A stretch of 64,000 nucleotides of DNA from Myxococcales bacterium. Its GTDB lineage: Bacteria; Myxococcota_A; Polyangia; Haliangiales; Haliangiaceae. Below the pieces are notes generated by a model. It saw only the letters and a list, made by a program, of their open reading frames with translations, did no database searches and had not been told where the DNA came from. Shown piece after piece: positions 11,082-19,608 of the stretch. The stretch is from NCBI GenBank assembly GCA_016720595.1, contig JADKKI010000007.1, forward strand, positions 323,387 through 387,386, read 5' to 3'. How positions within the stretch are numbered: position 1 is the stretch's first letter; the number at the start of each line of letters is the position of its first letter. Position numbers and translations under genes: made by a program.

Positions 11082-11333
11082 TCAGGCGGGCTTCGCCGCC
11101 GCGCGGGCGGTACGACGGATGATCGCTGCGAGGGTGCCGCTCGGCTGAGCGCCAACCTTGACCCACTTGTCGAAGCGCTCGTTATCGAGCTTCAGGGTCT
11201 TGGTGATCGGGTGATAGGTACCCAGGAGCTCGATGAAGCGACCGTCGCGGGCGCAGCGCTTGTCAGCGGCAACGATCCGATAGAACGGGGACTTCTTCTT
11301 ACCCTGACGAGAAAAGCGAATCGCAACGGACAT
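11082..11333 (-). CDS. rpsP: 30S ribosomal protein S16
   Basis: The 83 residues match S16 over their length: MSVAIRFSRQGKKKSPFYRI, VAADKRCARDGRFIELLGTY and the helix ERFDKWVKVGAQPSGTLAAI. The ATG at 11333 follows GAAGGA. It is the first gene of the translation cluster and lies just downstream of the promoter at 11362-11390. Confidence 0.97.
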   Translation of the reverse strand: MSVAIRFSRQGKKKSPFYRIVAADKRCARDGRFIELLGTYHPITKTLKLDNERFDKWVKVGAQPSGTLAAIIRRTARAAAKPA

Positions 11334-11361
11334 GGGATCCTTCGGGCCTTAAGAGCGCGGC

Positions 11362-11390
11362 AATCTACCCAGGCATACCCCCCAAGTCAA
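11362..11390 (-). promoter_or_regulatory. Sigma-70-type promoter of the rpsP operon
   Basis: On the minus strand TTGACT (11390-11385), a 17-base spacer and TAGATT (11367-11362) give a good promoter. Transcription should start near 11355, leaving about 20 bases of leader with the AAGGA ribosome site. The -35 is followed by TGGGG, the same extension as in the promoter at 5602. Confidence 0.65.
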
Positions 11391-11409
11391 CGTGCTATAT
11401 GGTCGGTCC

Positions 11410-13095
11410 ATGCTGCGGGGTTTTCCAGGGCGGCTCGGGCTGGTGGCCGCGCTCGCTGCCACGGCTTGTTGCTCGAAATCTGAAGTAAAAGGCGGCGGCT
11501 CGACGGGAGCGGCCGGAGTGGGCTTCACGCTGATCGCGCTGGCCGAGGTGCGGGGCCAGATCGGCCCGTGTGGCTGCACCAGTGACCCGCTGGGCGATCT
11601 GTCGCGGACCGCGAAGCTGGTGGAGGCCGCGCGGGCGGCTGGACCGGTCCTCGTGCTCGATGCCGGCTCCCTCCTCTATTCCAAGACCCCGGTGCCCGAT
11701 CACCTGGCGGCCCAGGAAGAGCTCAAGGCCGACCTGCTGGTGAAGACCTATAAGGAGAAGCTGGCGGTCGGGGCCGTGGGGCTGGGTCCGATGGACCTCC
11801 CCAAGGGCCCCGACAAGCTGCGGATCCCCCGCCAGGTCGTGAACCTCCCCAAAGGCGCGCCCTACCCCGTGGAGGCGCCCCACGTGATCGAGGTCGGCGG
11901 CGCCAAGGTCGGCGTGTTCGGCGTGATCGCGCTCGACACCGTGCCGGCGCTCGCCGTCACCGATCCCGTGGCCGCCGGCAAGGCCGCGATCGCGAAGCTG
12001 CGCGGCGATGGTGCGCAGGTGGTGGTCGCGCTGGTGCAGGCGTCCTCGAAGAAGGATGCGGTGCAGCTGCTCCGCGATCTCCCTGGGGTCGACGTCGCGG
12101 TCGCGGGGCTCGGCCTCGCCGCGCCGGAGCCCGATCGCGTGGAGAGCGAGGCGACCAAGGTCGGCGACGCGTGGATGGTGATCCCGGCCAACCGCGGCCA
12201 GGTGATTCCGCGGCTCGAGGTCACGCTGCGCGGCGCGGGCCCGCTCGTCGACGCGGGGGGCCTCGCGGCGGCGACCCAGAAGATCGCGTACCTCGACAAG
12301 CAGGTGAGCCAGCTCGACAAGGATCTGAAGGCGTTCGACGCCGATCCGGCCGCCGACAAGGCGTTCGTCAAGACCAAGCGCGAGGAGCGCGATCGGTTCA
12401 TCGCGGAGCGCGCGGCGCTGGTGGCGAACCCGCTCAACAAGCCCGCGCAGGGCAGCTACTTCACGCTCGAGCAGGTGAAGATCGGCAAGGCCCTCGCGTG
12501 CGATGTCGACGTGCAGAACTTCGTCACCGCGTACAACCGCGCCGCCGGCGAGGTCAACGTGAAGGCCGCGGCCGGGCGCCCCGCGCCGGATGCGAAGGGC
12601 GGCCCGAGCTACGTCGGTAGCGAGACCTGCGACGACTGCCACAGCGATGCCGTGGCGTTCTGGAAGAACACCCGCCACAGCCACGCGTGGAAGACGCTCG
12701 TCGACCGCGGACAGCAGTTCGACTTCGACTGCATCGGCTGCCACGTCACTGGCTGGGAGAAGCCGGGCGGGTCGAACCTCGCGAACAACGACAAGCTGCG
12801 CGACATCCAGTGCGAGACCTGCCACGGCCCCGCGTCAGTCCACGTCGCGAAGGGCGGCGAGGAGCGGCCGTCGTCGATCGTCCGCGCACCGGCGGAGAAC
12901 CTGTGCGCCACCCAGTGCCACACCAAGGAGCACTCGGACACCTTCCAGCACACCGCCTACATGCGCGACATCGTCGGGCCCGGCCACGGCGAGGACATCC
13001 GCAAGCAGCTCGGGGACGGCGACACCGGCGCGCAGCTGCGCAAGGTCGCGCTCGACAAGGCGGGACGGCAGCTGGGTGCTGGGTGCGTGCGCTGA
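11410..13095 (+). CDS. Lipoprotein with metallophosphatase-like and multihaem cytochrome c domains, 561 aa
   Basis: Starts at ATG 11410 with a lipoprotein signal (MLRGFPGRLGLVAALAATAC). A GTG at 11392 is in frame but would add an unneeded leader. Residues 35 to about 270 resemble the 5'-nucleotidase/UshA-type metallophosphatase fold, including the signature GQIGPCGCTSDPLGDLSR. A coiled-coil-like segment follows at about 295-345. The C-terminal third is cytochrome c554-like with haem motifs CDDCH (407), CIGCH (441), CETCH (468) and a spaced CATQCH (499). It is probably periplasmic or surface-attached and engaged in electron transfer. The substrate is unknown. The rlpA-like gene downstream overlaps it by 13 bases. 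Confidence 0.82.
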   Translation: MLRGFPGRLGLVAALAATACCSKSEVKGGGSTGAAGVGFTLIALAEVRGQIGPCGCTSDPLGDLSRTAKLVEAARAAGPVLVLDAGSLLYSKTPVPDHLAAQEELKADLLVKTYKEKLAVGAVGLGPMDLPKGPDKLRIPRQVVNLPKGAPYPVEAPHVIEVGGAKVGVFGVIALDTVPALAVTDPVAAGKAAIAKLRGDGAQVVVALVQASSKKDAVQLLRDLPGVDVAVAGLGLAAPEPDRVESEATKVGDAWMVIPANRGQVIPRLEVTLRGAGPLVDAGGLAAATQKIAYLDKQVSQLDKDLKAFDADPAADKAFVKTKREERDRFIAERAALVANPLNKPAQGSYFTLEQVKIGKALACDVDVQNFVTAYNRAAGEVNVKAAAGRPAPDAKGGPSYVGSETCDDCHSDAVAFWKNTRHSHAWKTLVDRGQQFDFDCIGCHVTGWEKPGGSNLANNDKLRDIQCETCHGPASVHVAKGGEERPSSIVRAPAENLCATQCHTKEHSDTFQHTAYMRDIVGPGHGEDIRKQLGDGDTGAQLRKVALDKAGRQLGAGCVR

Positions 13096-13517
13096 TCCAG
13101 CTCCACGTCTGGATCGTCGCGCTCGCGCTGATCGGTGCGAGCGCCGCGTGTACGCATCACGCAGCCCCGACCCGCACCGCCACGGCAACTCCGGCGCGCC
13201 AGCTCCCCGCCGGCGGGGCCGCCGGAGTGCAAGATGGCCAGGCGACCTGGTACGGCGGAGGGCACCATGGAGGGCCCACCGCATCGGGTGAGCGGTTCGA
13301 CAAGAACGCGCTCACCGCGGCGCACCGCACCCTCCCGATGGGGACGCGCGTGCGGGTGACGAACAAGCACAACGGGCGCTCGGTCGAGGTCCGGATCAAC
13401 GATCGCGGCCCGTACGGCAACAAGGGCCGGATCATCGACGTCTCGGAGGCTGCAGCGCGACGGCTCGACATGATCGACGCGGGCGTCGTCCCGGTCCGCG
13501 TCGAGGTCCTGCGGTGA
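13083..13517 (+). CDS. RlpA-like double-psi beta-barrel lipoprotein
   Basis: The GTG at 13083 gives a signal with cysteine after GASAA (lipobox-like). The mature 110 residues are the RlpA barrel, with GQATWYGGGHHGGPTASGERFD, THRTLPMGT-type and NGRSVEVRINDRGPYGN segments. RlpA proteins act on or bind peptidoglycan at the septum. There is no SPOR domain, so it is a short form (144 residues). It overlaps the cytochrome gene upstream and shares GTGA with the ABC ATPase downstream, implying translational coupling. Confidence 0.8.
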   Translation: MRALIQLHVWIVALALIGASAACTHHAAPTRTATATPARQLPAGGAAGVQDGQATWYGGGHHGGPTASGERFDKNALTAAHRTLPMGTRVRVTNKHNGRSVEVRINDRGPYGNKGRIIDVSEAAARRLDMIDAGVVPVRVEVLR

Positions 13518-14479
13518 GCGACGAACCACCACTGATCTCCGTCGGCAAGCTCACCAAGCGCTATGGGGCGATCACCGCCCTCGGTGGGCTCGATGCGACG
13601 ATCGACGGCAAGATCATTGGCCTCCTCGGGCCCAACGGCGCCGGAAAATCGACGCTGCTCAAGGCGCTGCTCGGCCTGATCCCGTTCTCGGGCTCGGCGC
13701 GGGTCCTCGGGCTCGATGCGGCCACGCAGGGCGCGGAGATTCGCGATCGCGTGGGGTACATGCCGGAGCAGGAGGCGTTCCTCGCCGGCATGAGTGCCGT
13801 GGAGCTGTGCACCTATGCGGGCGAGCTGTCGGGACTCCCGCGGACCGAGGCGATGCAGCGCGCTCACTCCGCGCTGTACTACGCGGGCCTCGAGGAGAAG
13901 CGCTATCAGCCGATCGAGGGCTACTCCACCGGCATGAAGCAGCGCGTGAAGCTGGCGCAGGCGCTGGTCCACGATCCCGAGCTGCTGTTCCTCGACGAGC
14001 CGACCAACGGGCTCGATCCGCGCTCGCGCGACGAGATGCTCGAGCTGATCGAGGAGCTGCCGGTGAGGCGCAACTGCGCGATCGTGCTGTCGACGCACCT
14101 GCTCCCCGACGTGGAGCGGGTGTGCGATCACGCCGTGATCATGCACCACGGCAAGGTGCGGTTCGTCGGCAGCATCGACGAGCTGCGCGGCGCCCGCGGG
14201 CCCGACACCGAGATCCTCGTCGAGGTGAAGGCCGACGCGGCGAAGCTCGGCCTCGTGCTGACCGCCGTGGGCGCGACGTGCGAGCTGGTCTCGCCGGTCT
14301 CGATCGCGGTGAACCTGCCGCTGACCGCGACCAACGAGCTGGTGTTCCGGCAGGCGCGCGAGGCAGGGCTGCAGGTTCGCGGGATCGGGGTGCGCCGCGA
14401 GACCGTGGAGGCGGCGTTCCTGCGCGTGATCGGTGAGGCACCCGCCGATGACCGCAAGCCGCCAGAGGCCACCTCGTGA
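13514..14479 (+). CDS. ABC transporter ATP-binding protein
   Basis: Starts at GTG 13514, overlapping the rlpA-like stop. The 321 residues contain Walker A GPNGAGKST (39-47), Q-loop region YMPEQEAFL, signature STGMKQRVKLAQAL and Walker B LLFLDEPTNGLDP. The last 90 residues form a C-terminal domain often seen in ABC-2 export ATPases. It pairs with the permease encoded immediately downstream (GTGA overlap). The substrate is unknown. Confidence 0.92.
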   Translation: MSDEPPLISVGKLTKRYGAITALGGLDATIDGKIIGLLGPNGAGKSTLLKALLGLIPFSGSARVLGLDAATQGAEIRDRVGYMPEQEAFLAGMSAVELCTYAGELSGLPRTEAMQRAHSALYYAGLEEKRYQPIEGYSTGMKQRVKLAQALVHDPELLFLDEPTNGLDPRSRDEMLELIEELPVRRNCAIVLSTHLLPDVERVCDHAVIMHHGKVRFVGSIDELRGARGPDTEILVEVKADAAKLGLVLTAVGATCELVSPVSIAVNLPLTATNELVFRQAREAGLQVRGIGVRRETVEAAFLRVIGEAPADDRKPPEATS

Positions 14480-15369
14480 GCGCGACCGGCACGATCCACG
14501 ACCTCGGCTACAAGCGCTATGCCGGCGATCGACGCTCGGCCGCGACGCGGTGGCTCGTGATCATGCGCAACCAGTTCGCCACCGGCTGGAAGACCTGGTG
14601 GCGGTTCAAGGCGAGCCTCGGCCTCGCCGTCCTGACCACGTTCATCGCGGGCGGCGTGATGTTCATCCTGCGCGACAAGGTGGTCAGCAACTTCGCAGGC
14701 CAGTTCGCCGCGACCATGGCCGACGCGGCGCTGCCCAAATCGATCGAGTGGTACACGCGCGCCGCGTTCCTGGTGTCGCTCACGATCGGCGCGCGCGTCG
14801 TCGCCGGTGACGTGCAGAGCGGCGCGTTCACGTTCTACTTCGCTCGCTCGGTGCGGCCGCGTGACTACGTGCTCGGCAAGCTCGGGGGGATGCTCGGGCT
14901 GGTCTCGCTGCTCATGCTCGCCGGGCCGCTGACCCTCGCGCTGGCGCGGCTCGGGCTGTCCGAGTCCACCGATCAGCTGGTGGCCTCCCTGCCGCTGGTG
15001 CCCAAGGCGATCGCGATCGGCCTGCTCGGCACGGTCGTGTTCGCGACCGTCCCCGTCGCGTTCTCGGCGCTCGTGGGGAATGCGCGCTATGCGATGGCGC
15101 TGTGGGCCGCCTACTACCTGGTGTTCGGGCTGATGGTCTCGATCCTCGGGCGAAGCTCGCAGAGCTGGGTCGGCGCCCTCGATCTCGCCACCGCGCTCGA
15201 GGCCGTCGCGATGGACCTGTTCGATCTCCATCTGTTCCGCGGGCGCGCGGGCTTCGTACCGCCCGATGCGGCGCTGGCCTCGCTCGCGATCCACGCGGTC
15301 GCCGCGATCGCGATCGTCAGCTACCAGGTGCGGCGCGCGTATGGCTCGGGCGTGGGAGGGGCGTCGTGA
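14476..15369 (+). CDS. ABC-2-type transporter permease
   Basis: The GTG at 14476 overlaps the ATPase stop. The 297-residue protein has about six hydrophobic segments (LGLAVLTTFIAGGVMFIL, MLGLVSLLMLAGPLTLALA, AIGLLGTVVFATVPVAFSA, WAAYYLVFGLMVSIL, LAIHAVAAIAIVSYQ). The segment IGARVVAGDVQSGAFTFYFARSVRPRDYVLGK is a typical ABC-2 permease loop. It acts in the inner membrane with the preceding ATPase. A second ATPase/permease pair follows with the same overlaps. Confidence 0.88.
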   Translation: MSATGTIHDLGYKRYAGDRRSAATRWLVIMRNQFATGWKTWWRFKASLGLAVLTTFIAGGVMFILRDKVVSNFAGQFAATMADAALPKSIEWYTRAAFLVSLTIGARVVAGDVQSGAFTFYFARSVRPRDYVLGKLGGMLGLVSLLMLAGPLTLALARLGLSESTDQLVASLPLVPKAIAIGLLGTVVFATVPVAFSALVGNARYAMALWAAYYLVFGLMVSILGRSSQSWVGALDLATALEAVAMDLFDLHLFRGRAGFVPPDAALASLAIHAVAAIAIVSYQVRRAYGSGVGGAS

Positions 15370-16298
15370 GCGTCGTGGTCGCCGACAACTGCAGCAAGTG
15401 GTACGGCCACGTGCTCGGGATCTCCGACGTCTCGTGGAAGCTCGGCGGCGGCATCGTCGGCCTGCTCGGGCCCAACGGCGCCGGCAAGTCCACCTTGATG
15501 AAGCTGATGGCGGGCCTGCTGCGGCCCTCGCGCGGCACGCTCACGGTGTACGGCCAGAACCCGTTCGCCGATGTCGCCGTGCGCCGGCGGATCGGCTACG
15601 CGCCGGAGCACGAGAAGACCTGGGACGAGCTGACGGCCCTCGAGCTGGTCACCGTGATGGCCAAGCTCGCCGGGGTCCCCGCCGCCCGCGCGACCACCGC
15701 GGCCAAAGACGCGATCGCGCAGATGGGGATGACCGACGCGATGCACCGTCGCGTCAAGGGCTTCTCGAAGGGCATGCGGCAGCGGACCAAGCTGGCCACC
15801 GCGATCGCGCACGATCCGGACGTCTTGCTCCTCGACGAGCCCCTGACCGGCGTGGATCCGATCGCCCGCGTCGACATCGTCGAGAGGATCCGCAAGCTCG
15901 CCGAGGCCGGCAAGACGATCGTGGTGTCGAGCCACGTGCTGTACGAGATCGAGGCCCTGACCTCCGAGATCGTCGTGATCTACCGGGGCCAGGTGCTCGC
16001 CGAAGGCAACGTCTACGAGATCCGCAAGCTGATCGACCGGCACCCGCACCGGATCCGCATCGAGTGCGACCAGCCCCGGCAGGTCGCCGCGGCGCTCGCC
16101 ACCGCGGATCACGTGGCGCGCATCGTGTTCGAGCGACAAGGCGTGTTGATCGAGACCCGGGATCCGGATCGCTGCTACGACCAGCTCGCGGCCGCCGTGC
16201 TCGATCACGGGATCGCCGTCTCGGGGCTGAGCTCGCCCGACAACAACCTCGGCGCGGTGTTCGAGTACCTGACCGGCGAAGGCGGGCAGCGCCGATGA
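15366..16298 (+). CDS. Second ABC transporter ATP-binding protein
   Basis: Starts at GTG 15366 (GTGA overlap). The 310 residues carry Walker A GPNGAGKST (35-43), signature SKGMRQRTKLATAI and Walker B LLLDEPLTGVDP. It is related to the first ATPase of the operon but clearly diverged, so the two pairs may form one heteromeric exporter or two transporters. It overlaps the next permease by ATGA. Confidence 0.92.
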   Translation: MSVVVADNCSKWYGHVLGISDVSWKLGGGIVGLLGPNGAGKSTLMKLMAGLLRPSRGTLTVYGQNPFADVAVRRRIGYAPEHEKTWDELTALELVTVMAKLAGVPAARATTAAKDAIAQMGMTDAMHRRVKGFSKGMRQRTKLATAIAHDPDVLLLDEPLTGVDPIARVDIVERIRKLAEAGKTIVVSSHVLYEIEALTSEIVVIYRGQVLAEGNVYEIRKLIDRHPHRIRIECDQPRQVAAALATADHVARIVFERQGVLIETRDPDRCYDQLAAAVLDHGIAVSGLSSPDNNLGAVFEYLTGEGGQRR

Positions 16299-17014
16299 CC
16301 GCGGCGACGACCACGGATCCCAAGCTCGTGCCGAGCCCGCTCGCCAGCACGCTGACGATGGCCTCGCTGACCTGGAAGCGCATGCTCCGCGGCCGCGCGC
16401 TGTGGGTGAGCCTCGCGATCGCGATGCTCCCGATCGCCTACGCCGGCGCTACGGGTGGGAGTCGCGGGATCGCGGGCGACGAGATCTTCTTGTTCGAGAT
16501 CCTCGTCGCCGCGGTGCTCGCCCCGATGTTCGTGGCTGCCTCGATTGGCGAGGAGATCGAGGACCGCACCACGACGTACCTGTGGTCGCGGCCGGTGCCG
16601 CGCTGGTCGATCGTCGTCGGCAAGCTGGTCTGCCTCGTGCCCGTGACGGCCGCGGTGGCGGTGGCCAGCTGGGCCCTCGCCGCGCAGGTCGCCTGGCATG
16701 CGTGGCCGGCGCTGAGGTCGTGCGCGGCCCTGGTCGTCGCCGTCGCGGCGCTCTCGGTGATCTCGGCCGGTGTGGCCACGCTCGCTCCGCGTCACGGGAT
16801 GGCGCTGACGATCTGCTACGTCCTGTTCTTCGACTCGCCGCTCGGCGTGCTGCCCGCCACGCTGCGCGAGCTCTCGGTCACCCATCAGGTCCGCGCGCTG
16901 TCGGGGATCTGGGCCACCGAGATCGGGATCCAGACGCCCCTGATCGCGCTCGCGCTCCTGACGCTGGTCTGGGGCTCGATCGCCGCGATCCGGATCCGTA
17001 AGCTGGAGGCCTGA
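16295..17014 (+). CDS. Second ABC-2-type permease
   Basis: Starts at ATG 16295, within the ATGA shared with the ATPase stop. The 239 residues have six hydrophobic stretches and the diagnostic loop SIGEEIEDRTTTYLWSRP-VPRWSIVVGK, the same arrangement as in the first permease. Its stop overlaps the methyltransferase start (TGATG), so the operon continues. Confidence 0.87.
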   Translation: MTAATTTDPKLVPSPLASTLTMASLTWKRMLRGRALWVSLAIAMLPIAYAGATGGSRGIAGDEIFLFEILVAAVLAPMFVAASIGEEIEDRTTTYLWSRPVPRWSIVVGKLVCLVPVTAAVAVASWALAAQVAWHAWPALRSCAALVVAVAALSVISAGVATLAPRHGMALTICYVLFFDSPLGVLPATLRELSVTHQVRALSGIWATEIGIQTPLIALALLTLVWGSIAAIRIRKLEA

Positions 17015-18645
17015 TGGTCGCGGACCGGCGTGCGCTCGGGCAGTGGTTCACCGCCGCGCCGGTGACCCGCCTCGCGATCGCGGCCGCGGCGCCGTTCGCC
17101 CAGGCCGCCCGGGTGCTCGATCCGATGTGCGGTGAGGGAGCGTTCCTCGCCGCCGCCCACGCCGCAGGCCTGAGGTCGTTGACCGGGGTCGAGATCGACG
17201 CGGCGGCGGCCGCACACGCGTGCACGATTCCCGGCGCGGCGATCACGCGCGGCGATGCCCTCGCAGCGGGGCTGGTCGAGCAGCTCGGCACGTTCGACCT
17301 CGTGATCGGCAATCCACCGTACGTGCGCGCCGGCAAGATCGATCCGGAGGTCCGCCGCGCGCGAGCCCGCGTGATCGCTCTCGACTGGCCGGAGCTGCCG
17401 CGCGACGAGATCGAAGCCCTCGCGCGCCACGCTGATGTGGCCGCGACGTGCCTGCTGCGGGCGCTGCGGTTCGTGCGCCCGGGTGGCACGCTCGCCCTTG
17501 TCGTGTCGACCGCGCTGCTCGACGCCGACGGCGCAGGCGCACTGTGGAGCGCCATCGCGCGCGTGGCCACGGTGCGCGCGCTGATCATCGCGCCGACGGA
17601 GCGCTGGTTCGCCGACGCCGCCGTCAATCCGATGCTGCTCGTCGCCGAGCGCCGCGTCGCGCCGGATGTACGCCCGCGCCTGTTGCGCCTCACGGCCCCC
17701 ACCGAGGCCGTCGCGCGCTGCACCGGCCTCGACGAGATCGCCGCGCACGCCGACGAGCGACGCGCCGAGACACCGGCGGGCTGGGGCCCTGCCCTGCGCG
17801 CCCCCGCGGCCTGGTTCGCGTGGCGCGCGGCCGCCGGCGATGCGGTGGTGCCCCTGCGCGAGCTCGCCGAGGTGCGACGCGGGCTGACCACGGGCGCGAA
17901 CCACGTGTTCTACGTGCGCCGCGACGCCGCGCTCCGCGCGCGCCTGGAGCCGAGAGGGCTCGCGCCCGTGGTGCGCTCCCCGTTCAACGGCGCGCCGGCA
18001 CCGATCGCCATCGCGCCCGGCGATTCGCCGCTGGTCGCGATCACGCTGCCACCCGATGCCAAGCTCGCGAGGACGCCGCGGATCGCCGCCTGGCTGCGCG
18101 CCCACGAGGCCGAGGCCCTGGCGTCGAGCGCCGGCCGCCGCGATCCATGGTGGTCGCTGCCGACCAACCCGGCGCGGCTGTTCCTCGCCAAGGCCTACGG
18201 GCCGCGGTTCGTGCAGCGGCTCGCCGACGTGCCGATGCTCGCGGACCAGCGGGTCTATGCCTTGCTGCCCCGCGCGGGCGTGGACCTGATCGCGCTCGCT
18301 GCGGTGCTCAACGCCCTGCCCACCGCGGTCGCGCTCGAGGCGCTCGGACGAGGCTCGATGGGGTTCGGTGCGGTGGAGTGGACGGTGGCCGATGCGCTCG
18401 AGCTACCGGTCCTCGACGTGCGACGCGCGAGTGCGCGGATCACGGCCCGGCTCGCCAGCTCGCTCGCCGCGTTCGCCCGGCGTCCGGTCGAGCACGTTCG
18501 GCTCGAGCGTGATCACGAGGATCGCGCAGTGCTCGACCGGGTGGCGATGAGCCTGGCACCGGGCCACGAGCTCCTGCCCGCGCTGTGGGAGGCCCTCGTG
18601 GGCTCGGTCACGCTGCGCGACCGCTACCTGCTCCCGAGCGTGTGA
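17014..18645 (+). CDS. Solitary N6-adenine DNA methyltransferase, 543 aa
   Basis: The first part is a Rossmann methyltransferase: a GQFFTP-like GQWFTAAPV (9-17), SAM motif DPMCGEGAF (36-44), acidic VEIDAA and catalytic NPPY at 100-103 (DLVIGNPPYVR). This class methylates the exocyclic amino group of adenine. The C-terminal 270 residues resemble the TaqI/Eco57I target-recognition type (LRELAEVRRGLTTGANHVFY, NALPTAVALEALGRGSMGF, VEWTVADALELPVLD). There is no nuclease motif and no restriction gene nearby, so it may be an orphan regulatory methylase. It is translationally coupled to the ABC permease, an unusual setting. Confidence 0.85.
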   Translation: MVADRRALGQWFTAAPVTRLAIAAAAPFAQAARVLDPMCGEGAFLAAAHAAGLRSLTGVEIDAAAAAHACTIPGAAITRGDALAAGLVEQLGTFDLVIGNPPYVRAGKIDPEVRRARARVIALDWPELPRDEIEALARHADVAATCLLRALRFVRPGGTLALVVSTALLDADGAGALWSAIARVATVRALIIAPTERWFADAAVNPMLLVAERRVAPDVRPRLLRLTAPTEAVARCTGLDEIAAHADERRAETPAGWGPALRAPAAWFAWRAAAGDAVVPLRELAEVRRGLTTGANHVFYVRRDAALRARLEPRGLAPVVRSPFNGAPAPIAIAPGDSPLVAITLPPDAKLARTPRIAAWLRAHEAEALASSAGRRDPWWSLPTNPARLFLAKAYGPRFVQRLADVPMLADQRVYALLPRAGVDLIALAAVLNALPTAVALEALGRGSMGFGAVEWTVADALELPVLDVRRASARITARLASSLAAFARRPVEHVRLERDHEDRAVLDRVAMSLAPGHELLPALWEALVGSVTLRDRYLLPSV

Positions 18646-18663
18646 ACCGTCGGGGCACGGGGC

Positions 18664-19608
18664 TCAGAGGTACGGCGCCGTGATCGCGTTGCACCACTGC
18701 CAGAGCGCGGCGCGAAGCTCCGGACGATCGCGCCGCCACGGTGCGAGGTGCGTGGCGCGGCGCACGCGATCGAAGTACAGGCCGCCTGGATGCAGCGCCT
18801 CGTGCGGACAGGCCGCCAGCCACGCGAGGGTGTCGGCACCGCCGGCCGCGTCGCGGAGGAGCGGCCGCGTCAGCGCGTGGAATCGCGGCAACGACGTCCG
18901 CACCGCCGCGGTGTCGACCCAGCCGGGGTGCATGGAGACCACGCGCGGTCCGTTGGGATCGTGCTCGGACCACAGCTCGGCCAGCACCACCTGCGCTCGC
19001 TTGGTCAGCGCGTACGCGCGCACGCCATCGTAGGGCTCCGGCACGGTGGCCGGCGCGACCAGCGGTGCGAGGTACATCCCGCCCGACGACACCAGCACGC
19101 ACCGGCTGGCGGCGGACAGCCGCGGGCGGAGCAGGCGCATGAGGAGGTGCGGTCCTGCGACGTGCGTGGCCCACGTCAGCTCGAGACCTGCAGCGGCGTC
19201 GCTCCGCTCGAGAGGGAGCACGCCGGCGTTGTGGATCACGACGTCGATCGGATCGCGCAGGCGCGCGGCGAGACGGGCCACGTCGCCGAGACGAGACACA
19301 TCGCACAGCTCGATCGCGAGCCGCCCCGCGCGCCCCGGCACGGCCGAGAGCCCGTCGCGCGCCGCCTCTGCGCGGCCTCGATCGCGACACACCATCGTGA
19401 CGCGCGCGCCGAGATCCGCGATGGCCAGCGTGGCCGCCAGACCGATGCCGCTGTTGGCGCCGGTGATCACGACGTGACGCCCGTCGAGCCGGGCGAGCTC
19501 GTCGAACCCGCGCCGCCGGAGCCGGAGCCCGGGGGCCCCGAACGACAGCGGCACGAGCGGGCCCAGCAGACGATCGAGCACTCGCTCCGGCAGCGAGACG
19601 CCGCTCAC
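18664..19608 (-). CDS. Short-chain dehydrogenase/reductase
   Basis: The GTG at 19608 shares GTGA with the stop of the peroxiredoxin-like gene. The 314 residues have the SDR NAD(P) motif TGANSGIG (49-56), a CRD cofactor-specificity turn, HNAG, the catalytic Ser in VLVSSGG and YALTK (Tyr199, Lys203). It most resembles the retinol-dehydrogenase/DHRS-like group that reduces lipophilic carbonyls, but the substrate is not known. An N-terminal extension of about 45 residues precedes the core. Coupling to a redox protein suggests a linked detoxification role. Confidence 0.88.
   Translation of the reverse strand: MSGVSLPERVLDRLLGPLVPLSFGAPGLRLRRRGFDELARLDGRHVVITGANSGIGLAATLAIADLGARVTMVCRDRGRAEAARDGLSAVPGRAGRLAIELCDVSRLGDVARLAARLRDPIDVVIHNAGVLPLERSDAAAGLELTWATHVAGPHLLMRLLRPRLSAASRCVLVSSGGMYLAPLVAPATVPEPYDGVRAYALTKRAQVVLAELWSEHDPNGPRVVSMHPGWVDTAAVRTSLPRFHALTRPLLRDAAGGADTLAWLAACPHEALHPGGLYFDRVRRATHLAPWRRDRPELRAALWQWCNAITAPYL

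Noticed and set aside
11396..11401. CTATAT as a -10 box for the cytochrome lipoprotein
   Set aside because: No acceptable -35 lies 16-18 bases upstream, so I did not call a promoter.
17014..18645. Complete restriction-modification or BREX/DISARM system around the methyltransferase
   Set aside because: No nuclease, helicase or other defence gene is adjacent, and the protein is much shorter than PglX.
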